A stretch of DNA of 64,000 nt, taken from positions 37,184 through 101,183 of the forward strand of contig JAVTVY010025028.1 of the NCBI GenBank assembly GCA_036873755.1, read 5' to 3'. Shown piece after piece: positions 35,203 to 45,769 of the stretch. The translations under genes were made by a program, and so were the position numbers. This DNA comes from Hanleya hanleyi (taxonomy: Eukaryota; Mollusca; Polyplacophora; Lepidopleurida; Hanleyidae). The notes under the pieces were generated by a model. The model searched no databases and had not been told where the DNA came from. It worked only from the letters and a program-made list of their open reading frames with translations. Numbering within the stretch: position 1 is the first letter of the stretch; each line of letters opens with the position of its first letter.

Positions 35203-35542
35203 CATGTGTCTAATTCCGCTTAACCCGGGGCTAGGGGCCGTATGAGCCCATGTACTTCAAGATCCTCATGGTACTCATATGAACAGTCACAATCAAAGCG
35301 TGACTGAGATACATCATTCTTTAGATGACGGCTTTACAACGAATATTATGGATTAAGAATACTGATCAGCGATACGGATTTGATATTTTTGGAACATCAT
35401 GATGTCTTGCCGGCATAATTGAAACTGTTGACCGCTTCTCTTTTGCAGGAAACAAGCCTATGTTTATGTATACTATGATTGTCTTTTGAATTTGGTGCTA
35501 ATACTGTTATATGGAATATGGAATAGGTCTTTGGATTATGGA
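35203..35542 (+). mobile_element. Naiad 3' UTR
   Basis: Continues from the stop codon above: TCTAATTCCGCTTAACCCGG, GGGGCCGTATGAG, hairpin at 35279-35312, then AAGAATACTGATCAGCGATA, CATCATGATGTCTTGCCGG and GGTCTTTGGATTATGGA. It ends abruptly at about 35542 where MITE sequence begins, whereas the inverted copy at 60290-60830 continues further. Confidence 0.8.
35279..35312 (+). promoter_or_regulatory. conserved hairpin in Naiad 3' UTR (SECIS-like geometry)
   Basis: ATGAA, 7-bp stem CAGTCAC/GTGACTG, loop AATCAAAGC, then AGATAC. The ATGAA and AGAT flanks can form a U.U, G.A, A.G, A.A quartet like the core of eukaryotic SECIS elements, and the loop holds an AA(A). Related units keep the flanks and loop but change both stem strands together. 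The function is inferred. It could instead be an RT-recognition or poly(A)-linked structure. Confidence 0.55.
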
Positions 35543-36109
35543 CGCCTGTCCAGACCTGGGAGCCATTTCGCTCCTCCCCCACCCCCCATCTAATTATTTT
35601 TGTTACCGCTTGATCTAGGGAGCTGACACTTCCCACGCTATACCCTTGGATCAAGCTCTACCAGAAAATGTAAAAAAATCCAGTAGAAATTTTGAACAAA
35701 TTGACAAAAACGTCACTTTTCTAGTACCGCAAATGGCCGCCCTCTTGAATTTACTCATGATCCTCTGCTCGGGAGTTAGCTCCCGAGCGAGCTGATCTAT
35801 TTCCGCTTAAGCCGGTGCCAGGGGCCGTGTGGATACTTCATAGTCTCCACATGAACATCTACAATAAAAGCGCGGCTGAGATACTAAAGCTACGTCCGAG
35901 AATCCACCGTATTTTCGGGTCTGTTTTAATGTGAGGTGCAGATGGAAGCTTTCCTGTAAAGTCATATGGTTGCTCTTTAGTCGTTAGACGTCGTCAACTT
36001 TTCTCACCTCTTGCATATCGCTCCAATGCAAATAAGCTCAAAATTACCCCAATATGATAAACTACAAAGTCACGGAGCCGTTCCGGAGCTAGCGCAGAAA
36101 GTTTGATAG
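35543..36109 (-). mobile_element. TTAA-family MITE, copy 3, truncated and interrupted
   Basis: Opposite orientation to copy 1. GCCTGTCCAG.CCTGGG, CTATACCCTTGGATCAAGC and CTACCAGAAAATG lie at the left. ATGCAAATAAGCTCAAAAT and AAAGTCACGGAG.CGTTCCGG lie at 36028-36085. The left terminus is missing and the right end is cut by the gypsy LTR at 36110. Unit E is inserted in the middle. Confidence 0.75.
35776..36027 (+). mobile_element. Naiad-type 3' unit (E), nested in a MITE
   Basis: Same architecture as unit D: TTCCGCTTAAGCCGGTGCCA, GGGGCCGTGTGG, hairpin at 35851-35884 (right arm kept, left arm with two mismatches), a second hairpin CCGAGAAT..ATTTTCGG, end TTGCATATCGCTCCAAT. The start carries its own GCTCGGGAG/CTCCCGAGC palindrome. 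Confidence 0.75.
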
Positions 36110-36715
36110 GCGCCGTCGCTTTTATATTGTAATGATGCCGTTATATTGTAATGATGTTAACCGCAGCGACAGCGCGCTACCGGACTTAGCTGACACGATG
36201 ACAATAGTAGTGCGTGCAGATACTATTTCTGGGTGAGGTATGTTACATACTTGTATAACATAAACAGTAAGGGCTGGAACCCGATCTTTGCATTCGCCGC
36301 TAGACGATCGGAAGACGTTCCTCGCGTCCGTCTTTATATCATTCCAGGTAAACTGTTTACATTTTCACTCGTCAATGTTAAAACTGGTTTCCAACTAGAT
36401 TTTCTGAACATTGTGTTATCGAGTATTTCTGATTTCGAGAACGGTAATTTTGATCGATTAATTTCATTAGCTAAATGTACGTTATAGATTGCCATTTACG
36501 CTATTGTATTTGATTGTAATCGGCATTCGCCGCTAGACGATCGGAAGACGTTCCTCACGTCCGTCTTTATATTATTCCAGGTTTCCAGCCTGGAACAACG
36601 CTTTGTATGCGATTGTCATTCATTGGGAGAAATTATAGTAATAAATATTCAGCATGTGTGAAACAAAGTCTTCCTCTTTTGTCCACCTGTCCATGAACCG
36701 GCTCAGTCCGTGACA
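36110..36715 (+). repeat. 5' LTR of PNMA-type gypsy element (5' truncated)
   Basis: Matches 43185-43791 closely and ends GTCCGTGACA immediately before the primer-binding site. It begins abruptly inside MITE copy 3 and lacks the first ~39 bp present in the 3' LTR. An internal duplication of about 57 bp (CATTCGCCGCTAGACGATCG... at 36289 and 36523) occurs in both LTRs. It should contain promoter and poly(A) functions, which cannot be pinpointed. Confidence 0.85.
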
Positions 36716-36718
36716 AAT

Positions 36719-36736
36719 TGGCGCCCGATGGGGGAC
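36719..36736 (+). other. primer-binding site, tRNA-Lys-like
   Basis: TGGCGCCCGATGGGGGAC, three bases after the LTR. It resembles the lysine-tRNA-complementary PBS of many LTR elements with a few differences. Confidence 0.75.
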
Positions 36737-37757
36737 AGGTGCAACAAGGAGATCAGAAGAGTGGCCACGAGCTGAGATGTGAAATTCATCCTTCATGCTG
36801 TTTATTGTGTTGTCGGGAGGAAAAATCTTCATTTCGCCTGTGTAATCGGCTTCATTTATTTCGTGTGCTCTGTGAAATGTATTCCTGTCCAAGTTGTGAT
36901 TCTCTGAAAAGTACTCCTGAGGCGTGGATCGCGAAGGTATACCTGTGTTACGTAATCATCTTTGCTGTGTATGAATACCGCGCTGGCGACGAACTGAGCA
37001 ATTATCGTGTATTCAAGTATCGCGTGTTCCAGGGACTTCATGTAACTGTATATTGTGCGTGTGACATTCGCGTGTCCCGAGAGCAGAAAGACTGTAAGTG
37101 GATATTACTGTAACATTTGGTGTCTTCTTACTTGAACATTGATGGAATAAGTGAACTGCGACGTCTTAGTTGTTTTCCATTACGTGGTTGTTTGCTTGCA
37201 TAAAACAAATAGTTAACACTGTTTATATCACAAGACGGCTCAAGCATCACCGTTAGTATTTAGTAGTATTCTAGGGTAGATATCATTTTGTGCTCGCTAA
37301 AAAAAAAATTGAATTTTCTTTTTGTTTTATTGCACAAAATGGTTATATTGTTAGGGTTAATTAGGTTTGTAATTAAGGGTTTTTCCTCGTTGGTATGAAT
37401 GTTGTATCGGGGAATATTTATGGTTGATATTCATGCACATTATTGAATGGTGAAAAACATATATAATACATGTACAGTACTGGGTTGTTGACTTACGACT
37501 GACATTTGCCGTGAAATCGCTGTTCGATCGTGCTTTTTTTACACCGACCGCGTTGTTCTTGCCGCTCGAATCGCACTCATGCTGTATCCAAATATCGCGC
37601 TAAAACTTGAACTATTAACTGCATAACTTCATACTTCAACTCCATACGTCATATTTCATTGAACATGTCCTATTTGTTTTGATTCGTCTGTCTGTGTATC
37701 TGTCCTGTTTGTCCATTTGAAAAGTTGTTATTGGTGGTTTGTAAATACTTTCCAATT
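36737..37757 (+). other. untranslated leader of the gypsy element
   Basis: About 1 kb between PBS and gag. A 131-codon open frame at 36718-37113 starts inside the PBS and has no domain, so I do not call it a gene. Confidence 0.6.
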
Positions 37758-38780
37758 ATGAAGGAGTCCGACTGGGATAACTTCGACACCGAGAAAAAAA
37801 GAGTTCTCGGCAGCAGACGAGAAACGTATGGTGGACTATCTGTCCTCCACTGGTAAATATACCGTAGAGTCTGTCGGAGCAGCATCCGGAGGTTTCGGTA
37901 CTCCTCGCAGACCAGGTTCGTTGTACTCTACACAAAGTCCAAGCAGTGATAGCGTAAAAGTACCGAAGATTTCGTTCTTTTCCGGAATTGAACCAGTTCC
38001 GAAAACGGAAGTATCATTTGATTTATGGAAATTCGAGGTAAATTGTTTACATAGAGACCTAACTTACCCCCCGGGTGTCCTGATATATGCGATACGTAAA
38101 TCGTTGAGAGGGGAGGCCAGTAAAACCTGTTTGTATTTAGGAGAGGATGCCTCTGTACGTACAGTAGTAGAGAAATTGGAAGGCAGATTTGGTACTGTTG
38201 AAACTGGGGAGTCTCTGATACAGACCTTTTATGTAGCAGAACAGAAACCCGGAGAATCTGTTGCAATGTGGGGTTGCCGATTGGAGGAATTGTTACAAAA
38301 GGGTTGTCTTGGGGACAGGTCTGTCCAAGATATGTTAAGGACAACGTTTTGGACCGGACTATATAATGATTCTCTGAAATCGTCAACTAGACATAAGTTG
38401 ATAATATTTTAGAATATGACGAACTGTTACGTGAGGTCCGTTGTGTAGAGAAGGAGCTCATAGAGTGTGACAAAATTAAGGGTAAAGGTAAGAAAGCCCA
38501 GCAACAGGTACAGACGAGTGAGAAGGATGTAGGAATCCATAAGCAGCTGCAAGAGATAACTGATCGCCTAAAACGTCTGGAAGAGAAAGGCAGTAAGCCA
38601 AAGGCTCCAGATAAATCGACGGTCTATCCATTAACGTCTATTATGGAACGGCTTGTTGAAATCGAAAAGAAAGTCGATCATGGTTATCGCCCTTTTCCCA
38701 GAGGCCGGGGAAGGGACAGCGGTTTTAGAGGTTCTCGAGGTAACTCCTTCGATAACACTACTCTTAAGACTTTAAACTAG
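37758..38780 (+). pseudogene. gag, PNMA-like capsid (two frame breaks)
   Basis: Structural protein of the LTR retrotransposon. ATG at 37758 (MKESDWDNFDTEKK) opens the frame; an extra A in the A7 run at 37793-37799 breaks it, and the main frame resumes before 37828. The capsid part resembles the PNMA/gypsy capsid: VPKISFFSG, DLWKFEVNCL, YAIRKSLRGEA, LEGRFGTVETGESL, FYVAEQKPGESV. A missing T near 38397 causes a second break, after which a charged coiled-coil-like segment (LQEITDRLKRLEEKG) and an Arg/Gly-rich tail (RGRGRDSGFRGSRG) follow. No CCHC zinc knuckle is visible; the RGG-like tail may serve nucleic-acid binding. The frame ends with TAG at 38778-38780, directly after a TTTAAAC heptamer. 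Confidence 0.85.
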
Positions 38781-38830
38781 AATCGACCCTTGTTGGTGGG
38801 CAACACGGGGGTCGTGAAAACAAAAGCCCA
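38771..38830 (+). promoter_or_regulatory. candidate -1 ribosomal frameshift signal
   Basis: The heptamer TTTAAAC (38771-38777) is in the gag frame as T TTA AAC, a canonical X XXY YYZ slippery site, with the gag stop TAG next. Six bases later a stem-loop starts: CGACCC (38784-38789) pairs with GGGTCG (38809-38814), with an inner TGTTG/CAACA stem. Loop bases TGGG (38797-38800 region) can pair with CCCA at 38827-38830 to make a pseudoknot. After slipping, reading continues CTA GAA TCG into the protease frame. Confidence 0.7.
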
Positions 38831-39506
38831 GAAGGTTTAATGAAAAACTTGATTGGTGCTGCTAATGAAGCAACCATTATTGCTGACAACAAATCGTGTA
38901 CATGTTTGGTTGATATAGGCTCAATGGTAACTACGGTGTCTCACAAGTTTTTCCAACAAGAGTTATCACACAATCCATTACATTCAATTGATGATTTTAA
39001 TTTGGAAGTGTGTGGAGCCGCCGGAAGTACTCTCCCATACTTCGGTTACATTGAGGTTGATCTACGGATACCGGGTTGTACAAAAACCGCCGATCCTGGC
39101 CATGACTGCACCAATTCTTGTGGTTCCGGACACTTCGTACAATGAAAATGTTCCAATCATAGTAGGGACCAATGTTCTCAAGCTTTTTGCAGGAAATCTA
39201 CCAGCCACGGAAATTGGACCCTGGGGTACTGCAATTACTTTGCTACAGAGTGGCGGATGTATTGGTACAGCACGATCGACAAACACTCGATCATTGAAGA
39301 TTCGACCTAATGAAAGCATGATGGTGAGAGGTATAGTTCACAAGGCGCCGAAGGTAACCCAGGTAGTAGTTGCTGAGCAGGGTAACACTGGTCTCTGTGG
39401 TAGTTTGTTGGTAAGTCCACAAGTATTAGATTACAAATGCCAAGGGTCAAAGGCAGTGGTGTCTGTTAAAATTTGCAATATTTCTGCCAGGGTAATTTCC
39501 ATTTAG
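38778..39506 (+). pseudogene. protease region of gypsy pol
   Basis: Begins in the -1 frame relative to gag and runs into a retropepsin-like domain. The active-site segment reads CLVDIGSMVTTVS, so the usual D-T/S-G is D-I-G, which should abolish activity. The fold continues with LEVCGAAG, YFGYIEVDLRIPG and, after a +1 break in an A5 run near 39082, VPIIVGTNVL, the second conserved retropepsin block. A stop TAG at 39504-39506 ends the frame inside the linker before RT; translation of the same frame continues in RT-linker sequence beyond it. Confidence 0.8.
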
Positions 39507-40787
39507 CCGAGAAGTGACTTATATAAACTGCAGATAGTTTCTGTCCTTCCTCCAACACAACCGGGTATGGTAAGTACAGGTGGTTCACAACAAAGCAACT
39601 GTCATCAGTCGATGAAGTCTACTGTTGAGAAGTTTGGAATCGATCTGAGCCGCTGTCCTCTCTCACAGTAACAACGACAACAAGGCGAGGACCTACTTAA
39701 TCGATGGTCATGTATCATGTCCCGCAGTACATTAGATTTGGGTCCCACAGACACTGTCACTCATGAAATCAATTTGACTGACAATGTGCCTTTCAAGGAG
39801 CCGCATCGTCGTATTCCACCAGCTCTTATTGATGAGGTCAAAGAACATCTTAAAGAAATGTTGGCATGTGGAGCTATTAGGGAATCGAATAGTCCGTATT
39901 CCTCCAACGTAGTCCATGTCCGTAAACCCGACAACAGTTTACGTTTTTGTTTAGATTGCAGAAAATTGAACTCCAAAACTGTACGCGACTCTTATGCCCT
40001 GCCAACAATCGACGAGACTTTGGATTGTTTATCAGGTTCGGTATGGTTTACAAAGCTTGACCTCCGGTATGGGTATTGGCAGGTGGAGGTGCGAGAGGAA
40101 GACAAAAACAAAACTGCATTCACGGTTGGTCCTTTAGGATTCTTTGAATGTAACCGCATGCCGTTCGGCCTCACCAACGCCCCCGCTACATTCCAAAGGC
40201 TCATGGAGAAGTGTCTGAAAGATATACATCTTAAGGAATGTCTCATTTACATAGACGACATTGTGGTTTTCTCGAAAACGTTCGAGGAACACCTGGAGCG
40301 ATTAGAGTCGGTTTTCCTTCGCCTACGACAACATGGGTTAAAACTCAAACCTTCGAAACGCGAGTTCTTTATGCATGAGGTAAAGTACTTGGGGCATATT
40401 GTGTCAAACCGCGGAATAGGAACGGATCCGGAAAAGATCTCGGCTCTTTAGCAATGGCCGAGGCCAAGAACTGTAAAAGAGTTACGGCAATTTCTGGGAT
40501 TTGCGGGATATTATCGCAGGTATGTACGCGATTATGCCAAGATCGTGAGGTGTCTTAATGACCTACTAATCGGTCAACCTAAAAAGCGAGACAAGTCGAA
40601 TCCACAACATCCGGTTCCAAGATGGCGATGGGAAGCTGAGCATCAGAGCGCATTTGAAGCAGAGATTGAAGCGTTGACGTCACCGCCGATCCTGGCCTAC
40701 GAGGATTATACTCTGCCTTTTGTATTACACGTGGTGACGGCCTTGGAGCGGTCTTGTACCAAAATCAAGATGGCGTCGATCGGGTAA
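39507..40787 (+). pseudogene. reverse transcriptase and start of RNase H
   Basis: Ty3/gypsy RT. After a linker with a TAA at 39669-39671 the domain begins near 39720: HRRIPPALIDEVKEHL, SPYSSNVVHVRKPDNSLRFC, LPTIDETLD, FTKLDLRYGYWQVEV, MPFGLTNAPATFQRLM and the catalytic YIDD in ECLIYIDDIVVFS near 40246-40270. A nonsense TAG at 40449-40451 interrupts before QWPRPRTVKELRQFLGF. The RNase H start (LPFVLHV) loses its catalytic-Asp segment through a small deletion near 40735. The order RT, RH, IN is the standard Ty3/gypsy order. Confidence 0.9.
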
Positions 40788-42679
40788 TTGCTTACGGTAG
40801 CGGAGGACTGAAGAAGGCCGGAAAAAACTACCCGGCACAAAAACGGAAGTTTCTCGCACTGAAGTGGGCGGTAGGAGACAAATTTCAAGATTATTTGTAT
40901 GGCCGCAGATTCACTGTCAAGACGGATAATAATCCTCTTACGTACGTATTGTCTACCGCGAAACTTGATGCCACGGGTCATCGATGGCCGGCAGAACTGT
41001 CAACCTTTGACTTTAATATTGTGTACAAATCTGGTCAAAACCACCTTGATGCAGATGGGCTATCGCGACATCCACAGTTCACTCCTACTGAAAGTATGGA
41101 AATTTCGACGCTCGGGAACGAGGTTGTTAAGGCGATTTGCGAGTGTAGAATGGCAACAGCCGAACCTCTTGTGGAGTCCTTAGGTTTTCAGGATACTTAT
41201 GTCCAGGTATCAGGTCAAACTTCTTTAGGCAAAACTGAGCGTTTTGCAGCTGCGCAAGTTTGTTTGCCCCTTATGTCTGATTTTGTAGGATGGCGAAAAG
41301 CACAGCTCTCTGACAGGGATATAGGCAGGGTCATTTGCTTCCTGGAACAAGGTCAAAAACCCAGTGGTAATAAGCGAACTCAAGAGAGTAGTACGGTTAA
41401 GTCAATACTTAAGGATTGGCAGAAGTTGGAACTTAAGGAGGGTGTATTATTCCGTGTGACACGTGATAGAGGTGACAGGTTAGTACAGTTGGTCTTACCT
41501 GAGAAGTATCGAGATCTTGCGTTGAAGGGTCTTCACGATGACGTGGGACATCAAGGAACCACTCGGACGCTGGAGTTGGTACGTTCCAGGTTTTATTGGC
41601 CAAGGATGACTGAAGATGTTAACCGAAAGGTGAGGTTCTGTGACCGATGCATCCGTCAAAAAACTCCAACGTCCAACAAGACTGCATTTCTGGTGAGTGT
41701 TGAGACCTCCGAGCCCATGGAGTTGGTTTGTATCGACTATCTTTCTCTGGAAACTTGCAAATGTGGATATAATAGTATTCTTATTATAACCGACCACTTC
41801 ACGCGGTTCGCGCAGGCGGTTCCTACACGGAATCAGACGGCTAAGACGACCGCGAGAGCGTTATTTGACAACTACTTCGTGCACTATAGGTTCCCTGGCA
41901 AGCTTCACAGCGACCAAGGCCGGAATTTCGAATCTCGCCTTACTCAGGAGCTATGCAAGATCGCCGCTGTGGAGAAGACCAGGACAACGCCATATCACCC
42001 TGAAGGAAATGGTATATGCGAAAGATTTAATCAAACCTTGTTAAATATGCTAGGAACCCTTGAAGAAGACCAACAATCCGACTGGAAGGTTTATATTCCT
42101 CCATTAGTTCATGCATACAATGCAACGAAGCATGAGAGTACGAACCATTCCCCGTTTTATCTTATGTTTGGCCGCCATCCGAGGTTAGCTATAGATGCAT
42201 ACCTAGGTATAGATCCAAATAGTGAATCTGGTAACCAGACTCCATCTGTTTACGCAGCAGACTTAGGGAGGTTAGATTATGCCTATAAGCTGGTCTCTAG
42301 TGAGGCCAATAAGTCCGCTAAACGTTACAAAAAACGGTACGATTTGAAGGTTCGGGACTCTGGTTTGCAGCCTGGAGACAGAGTGTTAGTTAAAAACGTA
42401 GGCCTTAAGGGCAAGCACAAGCTTGCAGATCGGTGGGAAAAGCAACCCTGTGTTGTTGTAGCGCAACCAAATAAGGGTATTCCGGTGTTCGAGGTTAGAA
42501 GGGAAGATAACCACAAGAGGAGTAGGGTCCTCCATAGAAATATGCTTCTCCCGTTTCTTTCGTTACCGGTTCCGCAGCATTCGCCGAAATCTTCTCCTCC
42601 AGTTAGGACTATACGACAGAGTCGACAGGAGCCGAGTACATCATCAGAGTCCTCCGAGTCTGAATCGGAACGGAAATAG
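40754..42679 (+). pseudogene. RNase H end and integrase
   Basis: Long uninterrupted 641-codon frame. Residues 1-110 finish RNase H (YGSGGLKKAGKNYPAQKRKF, TDNNPL, DADGLSRHP). The integrase follows: HHCC zinc finger (HDDVGHQGTTRTLELVRSRF and CDRC), the DDE core with D in CIDYLSL, D in HSDQGRNFES and E in NGICERFNQ, then YHPEGN and HAYNATKHESTNHSPF. The C-terminal part has the GPY/F-like module (LQPGDRVLVKN...KLADRWEKQPCVV) and a Ser/Glu-rich tail. All integrase catalytic residues are present, so this part decayed least. No chromodomain is seen. A missing A near 42676 produces the stop; the true tail continues in the next frame. Confidence 0.9.
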
Positions 42680-42924
42680 CTATTGTTCGTCCAGGATCAA
42701 CTAAAAGTGGTTTAAGACACGAAGTCTCTCCAGTTGTACTCGACAGTGTTGATCAGGGGGCTGCCAGGATATCCAATCCAGTTTCATCGGCTGGTAGTAC
42801 CAGTCCGGAGCACGAATCTGACTACGAAGTTGGTGTACATCACGAGAGTCCAGTATTACGCCGATCGACGAGATTTCGGCGTGAACCGAGTTGGTATCGT
42901 TCTGGAGACTGGGTGACACATTAG
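42680..42924 (+). pseudogene. C-terminal tail of pol
   Basis: In the frame one base over, about 80 codons continue without stops (SGLRHEVSPVVLDSVD, VLRRSTRFRREPSWY) to TAG at 42922-42924. The RRSTR.RR.P.WY pattern is the common end of such pol proteins. Confidence 0.75.
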
Positions 42925-43145
42925 AGGTAAATATCGAGGACGATATTTTCCCCAGCCGGGAAATGTGTCGCATGTGTTATTGCTACAATAATTTGTGTGA
43001 AATAAATGCTATTCGTCGTTGTCGATAATTTGTTTGTTCTTGTTAATCATCATTCATTCTTCATGTGATAATAACCCGCTAACAACACCCATTAATATAT
43101 TGGTGAATTCCTCCTTAATGCGTAAATGTATTATCGTATGCTTCA
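42925..43145 (+). other. 3' untranslated part of the gypsy element
   Basis: No env-like frame. No clear polypurine tract directly before 43146, so the LTR may begin further left (for example after CCGGGAAA near 42961). Confidence 0.4.
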
Positions 43146-43791
43146 TGTAACGCGCCATGAAAAGATACTTCATGGAACGCGAACGCGCCGTCGCTTTTAT
43201 ATTGTAATGATGCCGTTATATTGTAATGATGTTAACCGCAGCGACAGCGCGCTACCGGACTTAGCTGACACGATGACAATAGTAGTGCGTGCAGATACTA
43301 TTTCTGGGTGAGGTATGTTACATAATTGTATAACATAAATAGTAAGGCCTGGAACCCGATCTTTGCATTCGCCGCTAGACGATCGGAAGACGTTCCTCAC
43401 GTCCGTCTTTATATCATTCCAGGTAAACTGTTTGCATTTTCACTCGTCAATGATAAAACTGGTTTCCAACTAGATTTTCTGAACATTGTGTTATCGAGTA
43501 TTTCTGATTTCGAGAACGGTAATTTTGATCGAATAACTTCATTAGCTAAATGTACGTTATAGATTGCCATTTACGCTATTGTATTTGATTGTAATCGGCA
43601 TTCGCCGCTAGACGATCGGAAGACGTTCCTCACGTCCGTCTTTATATTATTCCAGGTTTCCAGCCTGGAACAACGCTTTGTATGCGATTGTCATTCATTG
43701 GGGGAAATTATAGTAATAAATATTCAGCACGTGTGAAACAAAGTCTTCCTCTTTTTGTCCACCTGTCCATGAACCGGCTCAGTCCGTGACA
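43146..43791 (+). repeat. 3' LTR of PNMA-type gypsy element
   Basis: Begins TGTAACG and ends CGTGACA, near-inverted termini. From 43185 it matches the 5' LTR with few differences, including the internal 57-bp duplication and an AATAAA near 43714. No target duplication can be tested because the 5' LTR is truncated. Confidence 0.8.
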
Positions 43792-44344
43792 CATGAAATC
43801 CTAATCAAAAATGTACTCCGCAAGTCTGCTCTACTTCAGCCAGAGACATTAGTGTCGCCAAGAGGAGAGGTCTTCATGTAGTTTAACATACCTAATGATC
43901 GGCAGGTTTCCAAGTCGATGTTGATGTTAACTTATTGTAATCTATCAGAATGGTTCTTGACGATAGAGTCGACAGAAGAGACAAATTCCTTTCCAGCAAC
44001 GAAATTTCATGGCCCTCGCATGTTGTTTTATTGGGAATATTTATTAACATTGCTGTCAACGATTTCAAGGAATATATATCAATATTCTCTCTTATTTTTC
44101 TTGGTTTAGAGTATGAGATAATCAAACTAGGGATAGTGAATCAATTGTGGCGGTCTTCGGTGCAGAGTGAGATCAGCTCAAAAATAGATCTGTACAAGTT
44201 AAACTTCTATTATGAATTTCAGAAGGCATCTGAACATGAATTTCATCCCTATATGAGGACTTTCTCCAGCTATGATAGCGACCTTGTCTGACAGATTTTA
44301 AATCAGAGCAGATTCATTTCGATTTTGTTTCTATCAGTCGCTGA
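43792..44344. other. no gene recognised
   Basis: A 113-codon open frame at 43950-44291 has no recognisable domain. Confidence 0.4.
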
Positions 44345-44520
44345 TCTGTATAAATTAATTTGGGATTACACTATCTTGGTATAGCACAGATTCTAGTGCT
44401 GAAAATTGGTCAAGTCCCATGCAGGATTCGAACCAGCGATCACCAGGCACCCAACCGCCAGCACAATATGCGGGCGATCTAAACCACTCGGCCAACAAGC
44501 CTCCCATAAAATTAGTGTTG
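44345..44520 (-). mobile_element. tRNA-derived SINE, left arm of palindrome
   Basis: On the minus strand a tRNA-Leu/Ser-like head: A box TGGCCGAGTGG (44484-44494) and B box GGTTCGAATCC (44424-44434) with the right spacing and an extended variable arm. The acceptor ends do not pair, so this is not a tRNA gene. A tail of about 75 bp follows with AGCACTAGAATCTGTGCTAT and GTGTAATCCCAAA. Confidence 0.8.
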
Positions 44521-44640
44521 CATGGCGGTCAGGTGACTTAATCTGGTGGTCGCTGGTTCGAATCCCGCATGAGACTTGAACACTTTTCCGCACTAGAATC
44601 TGTGCTATCACTACGATAGTGTAATCCCAAAATAACGAAA
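44521..44640 (+). mobile_element. tRNA-derived SINE, right arm of palindrome
   Basis: Same SINE in opposite orientation, starting within the tRNA variable region. B box GGTTCGAATCC at 44555-44565, then GCACTAGAATCTGTGCTAT and GTGTAATCCCAAA. With the left arm it forms a palindrome with ~90-bp arms. Confidence 0.8.
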
Positions 44641-45765
44641 GTTATGTTATACGATCACTTCTAAATGACAAAACAAAACAATACTCTCTATAAATTATTT
44701 TGGTCCTCAGCTTGTGTAGGGTTTACTGATGTATTTTTTTCTTCCTTGATTTCTCATAGTCTTCTTGTCTATCCTATCATATATACAAGGTAAGTTAACT
44801 TTGTAAGAGTCATTGGCGTCTCACTTGTGGTGAACTGGACGTGGGCGTTTCTGCAGTAGTTTGCGACGTTTATTGGAATTGTCACATTCAGGATATGGTA
44901 GACCTATCTCCAGTAGATATCTCTGCTGTATGGGCTTATATCTAGCCGTTTCGATTCTCCAGCATTCACACAGCTCTCACAGGCCACGTACAATCTCCCC
45001 CAACCAAATACATACATCGGAAGCCTAAGTGCAGAGTCTCCTGTCAGGAACATCTCAACGAGTACCTGTTGCTGGAGTGCTTGTGTTTCACGAGTGTTCG
45101 CGCTGAGCAAGACTGTCACCTTCGTTCCCCGGTTTAGGCATGTGCGACGTCTGAAGATGCCCTAATCATTCAAAGAAAATAAAGATATGATATTCTATCT
45201 GGACTGTCGGTATTTCCTTCCAAATCCAGTGAAGACAGCTATAGTTATCCTTCATGACATCGCGGATACAGAGATAATCGAAAGCGATGAAATCGTTCAT
45301 ATATCGTTTTGGTGAATTGCAAAAATATTTATACGGTAATACATAGTCTGCCAACCGCTGTGCAAATTTTGAAACTTTTTGAATATTTGATTGTATGTGG
45401 TATTACTGGAGATCATGCAACTTCAAGGACTCGAGGCCCTAACCACCTTACAGAAAAACTCATTTTCACCTGATTAAGATCCAACCACGGAATTGGAACA
45501 GGCATGGTACAAACGTTTGAAACTGTAAGTATTCGGGCAGTTTAAAAATTTAAATTGACTAATGATGTTACAGTGTAACTAGTTGGGTTTAATGGAAGCA
45601 ATGGTACTGTACAAATTCATAATAGATAAGAATTCTGAATTCATTGTGAACCCTCAATGAAAAGTTCAAGCAACTTTTATGACAGGGCAACGTCCTTCGT
45701 GCGTTGTAGAACTGAAAAAACTCGGACATTAAAAAAAAGAAGATGCCCACTAATGTTTACTTGGG
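44641..45765. other. no gene recognised
   Basis: Nothing could be assigned. Confidence 0.4.
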
Positions 45766-45769
45766 TACA

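Noticed and set aside
35200..35320. Hammerhead ribozyme in the Naiad 3' UTR
   Set aside because: No CUGANGA and GAAA core combination; Naiads are also reported to lack canonical hammerheads.
36718..37113. 131-codon frame after the 5' LTR
   Set aside because: Starts inside the primer-binding site, no domain, not the gag frame.
43950..44291. 113-codon open frame
   Set aside because: Unremarkable AT-rich composition, overlapping frames on both strands, no domain.
44419..44505. tRNA-Leu/Ser gene
   Set aside because: A and B boxes are present but the acceptor strands do not pair and it is attached to a SINE tail.
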